A DNA stretch of 64,000 bases from Sipunculus nudus (taxonomy: Eukaryota; Annelida; Sipuncula; Golfingiida; Sipunculidae), in NCBI GenBank assembly GCA_026874595.1, contig CM049315.1, positions 17,011,664-17,075,663 of the forward strand, read 5' to 3'. The notes below the pieces were generated by a model, which worked only from the letters and a program-made list of their open reading frames with translations, did no database searches and had not been told where the DNA came from. Positions 40,501 to 45,329 of the stretch are shown one piece after another. A program made the translations under genes and the position numbers. Numbering within the stretch: the stretch's first letter is position 1; each line of letters begins with the position of its first letter.

Positions 40501-41479
40501 TCACATTTAAGTTAGCTTTAAATGAAACGATTTTTCAATTCACATTTGAAACAATTTTCAAAACAGGATACAAAATGTTTTCACCAAAACGGATTGAAAA
40601 TGCTCTGGATTGCTGTGTGATTGCCTAATTTGTATCAGAATTTTTTTAAACCATTTTGCACTACCTGATACCTGTGTATCAGTGTTTACATGTGTGTGAC
40701 CTTATACTACAGGCTGCCCTGTCAGGCCAGCAGTTCGGGGACAAGGTGCTGTCTCTGGTTTGGTACACACCGGGAATGACCCCCACACTGCCGGAGGAGC
40801 TGAGTCATGAGCTCACGCAGGAGGAGGAAGAGGCTGTACTTAACGACCCCGATCTTATCCAGGTAATCTGAATGTTATGTTTCAGGTTGACCTACATCAA
40901 CAGGGGTACCTGTGTCTAATTTCGAGGAACTGGACCTGAGAACATTAAATAACATTTAATATTTGAAATGTTCAGCAAGTATTATAAAGTAACATTTATT
41001 CTGAATCAGTGGGCTACTTACTTTTTGGATTGTCAGTTTCAAAAGAAGAACAATGTTCTGTCTATTATTATTCTTTATTGCATTGAAAACATTACAGTGA
41101 AGATATTGATATTCTTTCAAGGTGTTTATAGCAAATTACATCCAGTTCACATGCTTTAAAACATATCTCTCAAGCACTACTGCATTGCTGTCAAACAGGG
41201 TCATTTATTATAAGTTTGTCAATTTTATGTCTTCTTCTGTTATACAGTTATTGAGTATTGTATTTATAATTTATCATGGAACCTCTTTCATGCAAAGATT
41301 GGCCTACTGGTGTGTTGCTGAAACTGGGTCAGTATTTGATATGAATATTCCTGTGGCAAGTCAGCCAGTATCACAATATTCTTTTATTTTTGCAGACTGA
41401 GGTTGCTGATGAGGAGGCTCTGCTGGTAGGAGAGGAAGAAGAGGAGGATGAGGAAGAGGGCAGGTCATGGCGGAGGTGA
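1444..41479 (+). CDS. RBM26: RNA-binding protein 26/27 orthologue, whole coding span (23 exons)
   Basis: Nuclear RNA-binding protein of the RBM26/RBM27 family, which joins the poly(A) exosome-targeting (PAXT/MTREC-type) machinery that delivers polyadenylated nuclear RNA to the exosome. The spliced frame is 3054 nt, 1017 residues, close to the roughly 1000-1060 residues of human RBM26/27. Every junction keeps phase. Coding exons: 1444-1502, 14459-14577, 16665-16813, 23083-23147, 23897-24144, 24410-24598, 25264-25368, 25700-25864, 28152-28316, 29415-29582, 30224-30391, 30847-30974, 31530-31691, 32274-32393, 34000-34155, 34726-34800, 35596-35661, 36828-36959, 37935-38039, 39204-39392, 39820-39906, 40713-40862, 41396-41479. 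Domains: PWI-like fold about 1-80; RS-rich about 120-215; CCCH finger C272, C281, C287, H291; proline-rich about 310-420; RRM1 about 547-617; coiled coil about 710-850; RG-rich about 858-876; RRM2 about 891-958; acidic tail ending RSWRR. Whether it is closer to RBM26 or RBM27 is not decided; invertebrates usually have one gene for both. Confidence 0.96.
1648..1668. repeat. 21-base poly-G run
   Basis: Uninterrupted G tract just inside intron 1 of RBM26, 145 bp after the donor. Capable of G-quadruplex formation on the sense RNA; length may be unstable or misassembled. Confidence 0.9.
2020..2094 (-). pseudogene. tRNA-derived sequence (SINE head or tRNA relic)
   Basis: On the minus strand a perfect B box GGTTCGATTCC (2033-2043) lies about 45 bases after an A-box-like CAGCTCACTTAGTAGCG. 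The acceptor stem pairs only at its outer three bases and the anticodon and T stems do not close, so this is not a working tRNA. Most likely a tRNA-derived SINE head or a degenerate tRNA copy. Confidence 0.45.
2203..2253. repeat. Two adjacent perfect GC-rich hairpins
   Basis: GTGGGGGC-TCC-GCCCCCAC at 2203-2221 and GGGGAACC-CA-GGTTCCCC at 2236-2253, both with perfect 8-bp stems, in otherwise AT-rich DNA. They lie inside the inverted-repeat element. Confidence 0.85.
2615..6816. repeat. About 1.4-kb tandem repeat, three copies
   Basis: The unit starts ACTAGATGACC-GAGGTCACGCGCTTGCCGGAAATGA at about 2615, 4038 and 5429, with a diverged start at 6817, giving periods near 1423, 1391 and 1388 bp. 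Each unit contains two internal subunits of about 325-330 bp with GATATGGCCAAAA.ATGATATGTTG and GCGCCCCCTAGCGGCC, then an ACCTTGACCTTGACCTTTGACC block and a GACAGACAGACAAACA tail. No protein frame spans it. Confidence 0.9.
6817..8724. repeat. Diverged, longer fourth unit of the same tandem family
   Basis: Continues the tandem array with extra 320-340-bp subunits: the core motif recurs near 7162, 7491, 7821 and 8149, each followed by GATTTCGAGATA.TAG and AAAGGATTC.....AAACTGTGGCCT. Ends with the TGACC-rich block near 8590 and the ACAAACAAACAAACTAG tail at about 8708. Confidence 0.8.
8725..9540. repeat. About 150-bp tandem array with TCTCG hairpins
   Basis: The motif AGCTGTAAAAGTCGCCGAGTTAT recurs near 8725, 8875, 9022, 9171, 9321 and 9471, a period of about 147-150 bp. 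Most units also carry ATCTCGTTTGACGAGAT, a perfect 6-bp-arm hairpin around TTTGA, and AAAACTAGACCTGTCTAGC. Confidence 0.85.
9541..10740. repeat. Diverged units of the intron 1 tandem family
   Basis: Two more subunits with ACGCCCCCTGGTGGC (9835) and ACGCCCCCTGGCGGC (10290), then the TGACCTTGACCTTTGACC block near 10571 and the GACAGACAGACAAACAGA tail. The 146-codon minus-strand frame here (10030-10470) is repeat sequence without a domain. Confidence 0.75.
10741..10975. repeat. Minisatellite of 60-68-bp hairpin units
   Basis: CATCCGCGACTGACCAACC repeats at 10796, 10864 and 10924. Each unit has GCTTGC-A-GAAATC-GAA-GATTTC-CG-GCAAGC, a nested imperfect palindrome, followed by AACAAACAGACAAACAGA. 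A related degenerate unit lies at 10745. Confidence 0.9.
10976..13239. other. Intron 1, middle part
   Basis: AT-rich DNA with a (TA)11 microsatellite at 11701-11722 and a CATGAAATCTCATCAACTGATGAG palindrome-like patch near 11378. Short open frames (for example 12123-12353 minus, 12665-12919 plus) show no domain or splice logic. No gene seen. Confidence 0.6.
13240..13660. repeat. About 120-bp tandem repeat, three to four copies
   Basis: Units share TTGATCTTTCTCA, CA.GGGATCATTGGTACCTATGAGG, CTATTGAATTAC, and AATTCCA.TGTGGCTACCAGAGCACAA. Copies begin near 13215, 13335, 13475 and 13615. Non-coding, in intron 1. Confidence 0.7.
13661..14458. other. Intron 1, last part
   Basis: AT-rich sequence leading to the exon 2 acceptor. 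I see no repeat family or open frame of interest. Confidence 0.5.
14459..14577 (+). CDS. RBM26: RBM26 coding exon 2 (PWI-like domain)
   Basis: Acceptor TTTTTTCAG, donor GTGAGT. Completes the isoleucine codon of exon 1 and encodes the diagnostic PWI-like core: CDAEPGALSKYVVALVKKDK, then an ELKDICADQLDVFLQD segment, very close to the human protein. It leaves one base for the next exon. It is separated from exon 1 by a 12,956-bp intron, the longest of the gene. Confidence 0.97.
14655..15610. repeat. About 460-bp direct repeat pair in intron 2
   Basis: TGTGAGCTT.TG, GGTGTG.TATCGT, CTCAAAAA.GGC.GGAGCT....ATCA, CTAGCCAAATTG.CCAATAT.TCACAGAAAT.A.CCCTG.AACAAT and GGAG.TTGAACTTAGTCAT occur in the same order in 14670-15110 and 15130-15600. 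A two-unit tandem of a degenerate element; no coding content. Confidence 0.75.
16556..16598. repeat. TA microsatellite upstream of exon 3
   Basis: Interrupted TATATA tract just before the exon 3 acceptor region. A second TA/CA tract lies at about 16858-16896 immediately after exon 3. Confidence 0.85.
16665..16813 (+). CDS. RBM26: RBM26 coding exon 3 (end of PWI-like domain)
   Basis: Acceptor TTTTTACAG, donor GTCAGT. Encodes KTEEFVDGLFQVLKDKSYLP, which finishes the PWI-like domain, then a low-complexity linker rich in P, K and A. It ends in phase 0 after a lysine, so two different downstream exons (23083 in the main form, 18406 as an alternative) can be joined without breaking the frame. Confidence 0.96.
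16998..17850 (+). mobile_element. Hairpin-ended tandem-repeat element, copy in intron 3
   Basis: Begins AGCTCATCTGACTGAAAGTCATCTGATCTATAGCGGATCACT in pieces, then CGTCCGTC and GTTAACAGGGCACAAATGGTAAC. It carries two units of about 345-360 bp (GACCT.GAATCTTC, CATGAAAAGTCT, GTCTCTGTTAC, AAAAATTTGATACAAAAGCTCAAGTATCTTAATAACTACTGCA) and ends GCAGCTGAGCATCATGGTCCACCAG. Same plan as 48664-50727. Confidence 0.75.
18406..18639 (+). CDS. Possible alternative terminal exon of RBM26 (short PWI-only isoform)
   Basis: A strong pyrimidine-rich acceptor (GTTTATTCTGTTTTAG) at 18405 is followed by 77 open codons in phase 0, matching the phase left by exon 3, then TAA at 18637-18639. The frame starts ASPSITLFFDTK and contains a lysine-rich patch and a His/Leu-rich end; I recognise no domain. 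AATAAA signals follow at 18997, 19091 and 19096 in AT-rich sequence suitable for a 3' UTR. The predicted product would be about 186 residues: the PWI-like domain plus this tail, lacking the zinc finger and both RRMs. The alternative is a chance open frame inside intron 3. No human counterpart is known to me. Confidence 0.4.
   Translation, partial: ASPSITLFFDTKSLSSSPKKKTIFTSKKAPIQALKPPAIQLHNCRNVQEMEHLWHSATALHNLIRTLSHSNEHIDII
18640..21198. other. Intron 3, part after the candidate alternative exon
   Basis: AT-rich DNA with AATAAA at 18997 and 19091-19101, possibly 3' UTR of the short isoform, then unique-looking sequence with a C-run (about 20570-20585). Open frames here are short and without domains. 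Confidence 0.5.
21199..22095 (+). mobile_element. GTATCCGCC-ended tandem-repeat element, copy 1 (intron 3)
   Basis: Starts with a foldback GTATCCGCCAAAACA...TTTGTGGATAC, then TATGTTTTTGACCGG and GTTCCGGAGAACTCCT. Interior units of about 280 bp hold TCACTCATATCTC.GCAGTGGTTTGAC, GAAATT..GCATG, TACATC.TGGATAG, CAGGTGGCGCCACCTAC. Ends GTGGATACACGTAGTCACTTGTTGACTACCCATATTCTAGTTTT in pieces. No transposase frame. Confidence 0.8.
22096..22830. repeat. Degenerate repeat with AGTCAGGGAA ends
   Basis: GTCAGTGTAAAGTCAG.GAATTT....AGTCAGGGAA at 22105-22175 and GAAAGTCAGGTAATAGTCAGGGAAAAGTC then TGGCAACCCTGTCAGACTG at 22750-22810 look like related ends of one element. The interior is AT-rich without a recognisable protein. 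Confidence 0.35.
22939..22967. repeat. C-run followed by AC microsatellite
   Basis: CCCCCCCCCC then ACACACACAC tract 120 bp upstream of exon 4; simple-sequence DNA. Confidence 0.85.
23083..23147 (+). CDS. RBM26: RBM26 coding exon 4 (basic linker)
   Basis: Acceptor TTCTTTGATAG, donor GTAGGT. Encodes ESEEPVKEKRRRSKSPSPNR and an aspartate, the start of the RS-rich linker, leaving AG for the next codon. It is short, but phase-consistent with exons 3 and 5. Confidence 0.92.
23897..24144 (+). CDS. RBM26: RBM26 coding exon 5 (RS-rich region)
   Basis: Acceptor TTGTTTCAG, donor GTATGA. Encodes repeated RS/SR/RD dipeptides, including tandem GRRSGSKSPRRRSGSRSPRR and SRSPNRSRSPNR units, equivalent to the arginine-serine stretch between the PWI-like domain and the zinc finger in vertebrate RBM26. 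Such segments usually mediate nuclear localisation and protein contacts. The DNA is locally repetitive because of the dipeptide coding. Confidence 0.95.
24410..24598 (+). CDS. RBM26: RBM26 coding exon 6 (start of zinc finger)
   Basis: Acceptor AATACTCAG, donor GTGAGA. After a linker with little similarity to the human protein (but with the equivalent SSAVTVP motif), it ends in VRCRDYD, giving the first zinc-binding cysteine (C272) of the CCCH finger. The finger is split between this exon and the next, in phase 1. Confidence 0.95.
25264..25368 (+). CDS. RBM26: RBM26 coding exon 7 (CCCH zinc finger)
   Basis: Acceptor TTTACACAG, donor GTAAGC. Encodes EKGFCMRGDLCPFDHG followed by NDPVVVDDVALPNVLPFP, nearly identical to the human family sequence. 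With C272 from exon 6 this makes a C-x8-C-x5-C-x3-H zinc finger. Confidence 0.97.
25700..25864 (+). CDS. RBM26: RBM26 coding exon 8 (proline-rich)
   Basis: Acceptor TTTTTGTAG, donor GTAATA. Proline/glycine/methionine-rich, 55 codons, phase 1 at both ends, so it could be skipped without a frameshift. Corresponds to the long proline-rich linker after the zinc finger in vertebrates. Same length and phase as exon 9, which may be a duplicate. Confidence 0.93.
26286..27860 (+). mobile_element. GTATCCGCC-ended tandem-repeat element, copy 2 (intron 8)
   Basis: Longer relative of 21199-22095 with the same ends: GTATCCGCCAAAACG-AAGTTTTGCGGATAC at the left and GGCGGATACACGTAGTCGCTTG at the right. The core is a tandem of 279-bp units (the GGTGGCGCCACC motif falls at 27021, 27300 and 27579, exactly 279 bp apart) plus partial units. 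The minus-strand open frames of 72-94 codons across it are repeats of one peptide and lack any domain. Confidence 0.88.
28152..28316 (+). CDS. RBM26: RBM26 coding exon 9 (proline-rich)
   Basis: Acceptor TATGTTGAAG, a weak tract because the bases just upstream are A-rich; donor GTAAGT. Encodes 55 codons of P/G-rich linker (for example RRTPPPPGTGPPPG), phase 1 to phase 1. The intron before it carries the large repeat element at 26286-27860. Confidence 0.9.
29415..29582 (+). CDS. RBM26: RBM26 coding exon 10 (linker with YNPEAP motif)
   Basis: Acceptor TTCTTTGCAG, donor GTCAGT. Contains EEPYNPEAPAL, matching the conserved YNPEAPS element of vertebrate RBM26, then a proline/histidine-rich run. 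Phase 1 to phase 1. Confidence 0.94.
30224..30391 (+). CDS. RBM26: RBM26 coding exon 11 (linker before RRM1)
   Basis: Acceptor TTCATCTACAG, donor GTAAGC. Low-complexity linker (TTTTR, then Pro/Gln/His-rich), ending GFDFKRL. Phase 1 to phase 1. No domain seen; supported by splice sites and continuity with the neighbouring exons. Confidence 0.9.
30847..30974 (+). CDS. RBM26: RBM26 coding exon 12 (RRM1, first half)
   Basis: Acceptor TTACATCTTCAG, donor GTAAGT. Encodes LEVRKVPKDMNNILKLNEHF followed by SKFGTIVNLQ, the beta1-alpha1-beta2 part of RRM1, with LEVRKVP corresponding to the RNP2 strand. Very close to human RBM26. Confidence 0.97.
31530..31691 (+). CDS. RBM26: RBM26 coding exon 13 (RRM1, second half)
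   Basis: Acceptor TTTCTGTACAG, donor GTATGT. Encodes AAVVTFSSHEEANAAYRSSE (the RNP1-like strand is AVVTF) and VFNNRFVKVFWHN, completing RRM1 at about residue 617. The RNP1 strand lacks the classic K/R-G-F/Y-G/A-F-V-X-F form, as in vertebrate family members. Phase 0 to phase 0. Confidence 0.97.
32274..32393 (+). CDS. RBM26: RBM26 coding exon 14 (SIKDRLG motif)
   Basis: Acceptor CATTTTCCAG, donor GTGAGA. Contains SIKDRLG, equivalent to the SVKDRLG repeats after RRM1 in human RBM26, then a basic linker. Forty codons, phase 0 to phase 0. Confidence 0.94.
32535..33755 (+). mobile_element. Hairpin-ended tandem-repeat element, copy in intron 14
   Basis: Starts GTAGCTCAGCTGACTGTAGTCACC-TAAGCTATAGCAATCAC in pieces, then GTTTGTCCAGTTGTCCGGCCATCTGTC; ends TCAGCTGAGGGTCATGGCCCATAGG. 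The core has several units of about 150-200 bp (ATTAGGCCT.GAATC.TCTAACA.AACATCCAGGGA, CTTGGAAACCTGAAATTAGG, ACCTATATTCTGTGAGCTATGG.CCAAAAACATGATTTTGAGCACC). It shares ends but not core with 48664-50727. Confidence 0.75.
34000..34155 (+). CDS. RBM26: RBM26 coding exon 15 (LTKTVFNP motif)
   Basis: Acceptor TTACCTTTCAG; donor GTTGGT, the least consensus-like GT donor in the gene. Encodes GTLTKTVFNPGAIQ, matching human GLTKTVYNPAAL, and ends in a Lys/Gln-rich run that begins the coiled coil. Confidence 0.93.
34156..34725. other. Intron 15
   Basis: AT-rich intron with no repeat family or frame of note. Introns 9-13, 16, 17 and 19-22 are likewise ordinary AT-rich sequence apart from the repeats listed separately. 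Confidence 0.5.
34726..34800 (+). CDS. RBM26: RBM26 coding exon 16 (coiled coil)
   Basis: Acceptor TGTATATACAG, donor GTAAGC. Twenty-five codons of K/E/Q/L/I only apart from one alanine (EALKKKIEIQKQKQLLLQKQ then IEQQK), a heptad-like coiled coil equivalent to the human RKRKQEILEKHIETQK region. Phase 0 to phase 0. Confidence 0.94.
35596..35661 (+). CDS. RBM26: RBM26 coding exon 17 (coiled coil)
   Basis: Acceptor TTCGTTTCCAG, donor GTAATA. Encodes ALIQKLEQSKGLSAEDKGFL then MK, matching human LISKLEKNKTMKSEDKAEIMK. Twenty-two codons, phase 0 to phase 0. Confidence 0.94.
36375..36500. repeat. Short tandem repeat, about 55-60 bp, intron 17
   Basis: CTAGAACAAAGA.G.CCCCTAATACCAGTGAATGGCAGGC occurs twice and partly a third time, with GGCAGGCAGGCAGGC slippage between copies. 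Confidence 0.8.
36828..36959 (+). CDS. RBM26: RBM26 coding exon 18 (helix plus Thr-rich linker)
   Basis: Acceptor TCTCTTTCAG, donor GTAACT. Encodes TIKKMAESIEKLRGEL, matching human TLEVLTKNITKLKDEV in position and pattern, followed by a Thr-rich then Ala-rich linker. Forty-four codons. Confidence 0.93.
37150..37705 (+). repeat. Tandem-repeat element in intron 18
   Basis: CTGTCTGTCCATCTGGGCATTAAC then three units of about 120-130 bp sharing GATTTTCATGAAACTCA, TTACC.A.AGA, AATTCTTGCAT and GAGGTCAGAGGTCA. Start CCCGTCATATGACAGGAGG is a short foldback. No coding content. Confidence 0.6.
37935..38039 (+). CDS. RBM26: RBM26 coding exon 19 (helical region)
   Basis: Acceptor ATTACATTTAG, donor GTACTT. 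Encodes TQREILDAELDLMTKESEGE then DTTELKRRVAELRRE, equivalent to human QKELLDTELDLYKKMQAGEE and the following ELRRKYTELQLE. Confidence 0.95.
38205..38650 (+). repeat. Hairpin-start repeat in intron 19
   Basis: Opens with TGTCCCC-TGCTTCC-TT-GGAAGCA-ACGGGGGATA, a strong foldback, then TTCTGTCTGTCTGTCCCTCTGTCCG. A second half with paired GACATCTTCAG repeats ends near GGTGGAAGCGGGGATG. Another dispersed-element family; non-coding. Confidence 0.6.
39204..39392 (+). CDS. RBM26: RBM26 coding exon 20 (RG-rich region, start of RRM2)
   Basis: Acceptor TCTTTCCACAG, donor GTAAGT. Starts AASLGLLTPRRGRGRGWRGL, the RG-rich stretch found before RRM2 in the family, then DRRPRKLLVTGHSDEEKEDV and VTHFQ, the first strand and helix of RRM2. 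Confidence 0.96.
39820..39906 (+). CDS. RBM26: RBM26 coding exon 21 (RRM2 middle)
   Basis: Acceptor TGTGTTGCAG, donor GTAAGT. Encodes NFGDIESAEQDDKLPGLIIT then FRTRQEAEK, matching human QYGEIEDCQIDDSSLHAVITFKTRAEAE in position. Twenty-nine codons, phase 0 to phase 0. Confidence 0.96.
40713..40862 (+). CDS. RBM26: RBM26 coding exon 22 (end of RRM2, acidic tail)
   Basis: Acceptor TTATACTACAG, donor GTAATC. Encodes AALSGQQFGDKVLSLVWYTP, the last helix and strand of RRM2, then an acidic ELTQEEEEAVLNDPDLIQ tail segment. Confidence 0.96.
41396..41479 (+). CDS. RBM26: RBM26 coding exon 23 (acidic C-terminus, stop)
   Basis: Acceptor TTATTTTTGCAG. Encodes TEVADEEALLVGEEEEEDEE then EGRSWRR and TGA at 41477-41479. 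The terminal SWRR is identical to the human C-terminus, which strongly supports the exon and frame. Confidence 0.97.
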   Translation, partial: TEVADEEALLVGEEEEEDEEEGRSWRR

Positions 41480-42711
41480 TGATGGCAGCCAGAGTGATGC
41501 TGTTCAGAACAGCACAGGCGGAGCAGAGACTGGGCTGTAGCCTAATGTTACTTGTTATATATGTTCTTATTTTTCACATTTATTAACTGACTTTGCTGTA
41601 GTGCCTTTATGGATACTGCATGAAGATACCAGTGGGTGTTCTGCTCAGTAGTAATTCCCATAAGGTTTATTTTGATATAAAGTGAGTAGGTGACTTAGAT
41701 CACATACACATGAAATACAGTACAAGTTCTTGTTATGTTTAGAGTTGCAGGTGTAAAGATCATTATTTTGGAAATGTTTATAATTTATTTGAAAGAAAAT
41801 TAAGTTGCAAGAACATTACCCAATTCATTTAGATAGATAGGCTCCCAGAAATGTAAATGTTTGGCTTAAAGCAGAAAAAGTTTAATATATTAGTTCAGGT
41901 TAATTAAATTTTATTATATGAAAGGTATATTATTAAAGGGACATATTAAAAAGTCTTTCATTTGCATGACCAGAAGCACAGAGTACAAGAATGAATTGCA
42001 TGTGTAATTGCTTAAACAAAGCAGACTTGTGAATTAGCCGAGATTTGTTGTTTTGATAGAACCTTTTAAAAAGGTGGAATGTTTAATTTATTAATATATA
42101 GAGGAGTGCCATGCATGAAAGACTTTGATTACATAAAGTGATAGTTTAATTTTTCTTTTGAATGATCTTATTTGTATATTAATACAAGTCATAGGAAATC
42201 TTGAAATACCATACTAAGATGTCAGAGAATATATACAACTTAATCCAATTAACCAGTCTCTTCAGTAAATTTTACTTATTGGCCTGTTATTCAGCATGTT
42301 TTGATAAAAAATGGCCAGATAGTTATTTTGTCAGTCTTTAAAAAGGATAAATATTTAAGGGCTGCAGGACACATGATTGTTAAAGTTAAGTTTGTTTCCT
42401 TAAGGATCATTTTTTTTTTCAGTTCATTTTATTTATGATTCGCTAATGTTAAGATTTTTTGCCATGCTTTGTATCATGCTAAGTATGTTATATGCCACTG
42501 GTATCTTCATTTTCTAGGAAAGTGCAAGAATTTATAATTATGTATGATTTTTCATACTCTTGTGATTCTTATATACATGGCATGTGCACTGTTGAGCCAA
42601 AAGAAAGAAAAGAGAAAAGAAAAAAAGCATCATGAAAAGAAAAAAAAAGTGATGATGCAATGAAAACAAACGCAGTGCCACATGTGAAAAGATGAGAAAA
42701 TGTATGATATG

Positions 42712-42717
42712 AATAAA
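42712..42717 (+). promoter_or_regulatory. Candidate RBM26 poly(A) signal
   Basis: Canonical AATAAA about 1.2 kb after the stop codon, in AT-rich 3' sequence, followed by A-rich DNA. Other weaker candidates exist (ATTAAA near 41932, AATAAA at 44743). Confidence 0.4.
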
Positions 42718-44602
42718 ACATGACATCAAGTGATTCTAAAGAAAAAAAATAGAATTTATAAAAAAAAAAGATCACAAAAGATGTGGTGCCCAACAGAGGC
42801 AACCACCAACCCCCCATAAAATCCAGGTCTAGCGTCGCATCACTAACTTGGTGCATCTGCACTAAGGCTAAGTTTTCAGATCCAAGGATAGAAGATGAAG
42901 ATCAGAAGAAAAGGTCATGTGGTCAAGACGGGAAGAATCAAGAAATAGGAGGAGATACAAGTAAAGAACACAAGGAGAAGACACAAGTAGAAGAAAAGCT
43001 GGAGTCAAGATCAAGTAGTCAAGACATGTCAAGAATATAAGCACCTATGAAGGATGAATGATGCATAAAAGAAATGAGAATTTCAGGCAAGAAATATTAG
43101 GAAATCCAAAGAAAGATAAGTGGTGATATTGTGGTATGTTTATAATTTTCTTTTTATATGGTGTCTCAATGTATTTTAGAAATTTTTCTTTTTTTTTCCT
43201 CATCAACAATATATATAGATACAGTGAAGCTCATAACTGAAATTACATTAAAGACAACTTTCAATTCCATCAATACTGGTACATCTTATGTGTACACAAA
43301 TATCTGTGGGATTATCTGATTTACATAAATGTTACATGAATTCCTTTGATGAAAAAAAGTGTCTGTGCTCCTTACAAGTAGTACTTTCTCATTTCCATAA
43401 TCTTATTGGCTCATTTTAAGGAATTGTTCTCTGTACATAAATCAAAATACCTTCTCTCATTCACGTTCAGGCTATTTAAAATCAACCAGGGTTTTAAAAA
43501 AATGTTACTGGTCAGGTCTGTTGTGGTGTAGAAATGCACAATTTAATGAGGATTAGAACTTGCTGGCTTTTTTAAGAATATTAAGATTTGCCACATTTTC
43601 AAATATTTTAGCAAGTGAATATAACAGGATATTACATTAGGAATAAAAAATACCCCCCCCCCAAAGTTTCCAAGTATTTTCAGGACATTTTACCAGATAT
43701 TAATCAGGCAGGTTGGACTGCAAGGTTAAGATCGTGGATTAAATTTAATCCTATTCCTCAGGTAAGAATAAAAGGCTTATCAGTATTTACTCTTGTAAGA
43801 GCCTTTTAGCACATTTCAAAAGGTGAATATTTTTCCAGATTTCAATTTATATTGCAAACAAGGAATTTTCCATTTCAGGTGTCTCTGTTCTTCCAGGTTG
43901 TTGCATTTCTTGTGATTTCCTTGGTTTTATGTGTTTGTGTGATGAAGCACCTTTAAATTAAGTTTATTAGGGGTTGGAATTAAGTTTTCCAAAGCCTTAT
44001 GTCAACCAAGCATTGTTTCACATCACTCAGCACACCAACTGACACTAGACGTGTTCCATATTTAAATATCAAATAACACAATTTTTCTGTAATGTGTTTC
44101 TATTACTAACTGATCAATTACTGCAGATCAACTTACATGAAATAACTAAAACAATGACCTAGATTTTTTCACTTTTCATAATACTCTTCCTACATCACAA
44201 TTACCAAAATGCCAGTTGTGATTATCAGTGAATGTAGTAGATATAATCCTGAAATAAAGATGGTATTCAGTGTACCATTTATGTATACTGTAGCAATACT
44301 GTGACAATTTTTAGAATAAAAACTCCAATAAAATTGTACTCCCCACAAATAAAATCCTGTCAAATAAATTTCTACTTTTGTGCAGAAGTGTTTTACTCTC
44401 CCATGATCTCTTAGCTTTTCAATATTCTGTATATTTATACCCCATATCTGACTGTCATGAACTTTCCTTGAAAAAAGGAGCACAATGCTCATATGTGAGT
44501 ATTAATTTCATTAAATCTGCCAGAGAAAAATGTCTTTAACTGAGTTACAATAATTCAATATCTTGCTTAAATGCAAATACATTTTAAAATTTAGGCACAC
44601 AT

Positions 44603-44608
44603 TTTATT
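44603..44608 (-). promoter_or_regulatory. Candidate SLC10A7 poly(A) signal
   Basis: AATAAA on the minus strand about 690 bp beyond the stop codon. It is the clearest canonical signal seen in the 3' flank; the true cleavage site is unknown. Confidence 0.35.
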
Positions 44609-45298
44609 AATGGAGCTGATTTTAAGAATCCCCCCCCCCCCCCCCATAAATCAGACCTGAAGCCGCCTCTGATTTACCAAGAATGAAAAAATGTTAAATG
44701 TGAGCTGGTCCTTAGCAGCGTTATTTAAAAGAAATGACAAAAATAAAGATAAAAGATTTCACAATAAGAACAAAGGCACTTACTAATTGTTCACTGTTTA
44801 ATGACAAAGTTTAATATTCATATTCATACCTTAAACAACAACAAACATTGAAAATAATCCTGGTCAGTTTCTAATTTAATATCTTGAAAGAAATTCTCAG
44901 GGGTAACACAGCTAGTACAAAAGATCTCCCGGATTCGCAGATAGTCAAAAGAAAACAAACTAATAAATTATTATGTCTTTAAAATCAACCATTCTGTGCC
45001 CTAAAAAACAACTAATTTAACAATTTTGTTATAAAATGAGTTAGCTGCCTTATTTTACAATGAGATTTGAATTTGAATTTTTTAGTCAACTGGTGAGATC
45101 TGAAGTTTGACATGAGTATCCCTTGAGTAAACATGCATACAAGACAAAAGTTTCATGTATGGATGACCTGTTGGGCGTTTCTTGACAGCTTTATACAGAA
45201 CTTTGTTTGCAGACTTTGCAGTGTGACAGAACAATGTAATATTTGCCTTTTGATATATGCTCCTGTTTGAGTTAGCTCTGTTTCAGGTTTCTGTGGTG

Positions 45299-45329
45299 TT
45301 AGACATACAGGCTCTGTCCTCTTCTGTAC
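45299..45329 (-). CDS. SLC10A7: SLC10A7 coding exon 11 (C-terminus, stop)
   Basis: Acceptor CTTCTCTCACAG. Encodes [10 protein letters not shown] and TAA at 45299-45301. The cytosolic tail is basic and not conserved with human, so this exon rests on splice site, phase and total length (340 residues, as in human). Confidence 0.8.

Larger units (their letters stand above)
41480..45298. other. 3' UTRs and spacer between the convergent genes
   Basis: Between the RBM26 stop and the SLC10A7 stop. Holds AT-rich sequence, an A/G-rich low-complexity block (about 42595-43100) and a C-run at 44630-44645. The 85-codon open frame at 42783-43040 lies in the purine-rich block and has no recognisable domain, so it is not called as a gene. 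No repeat family of the window is obvious here, which fits functional 3' UTR content from both sides. Confidence 0.6.

Noticed and set aside
42783-43040. 85-codon plus-strand frame rich in Lys, Glu, Ser
   Set aside because: Purine-rich low-complexity DNA downstream of RBM26; most likely 3' UTR. No homologue recognised.
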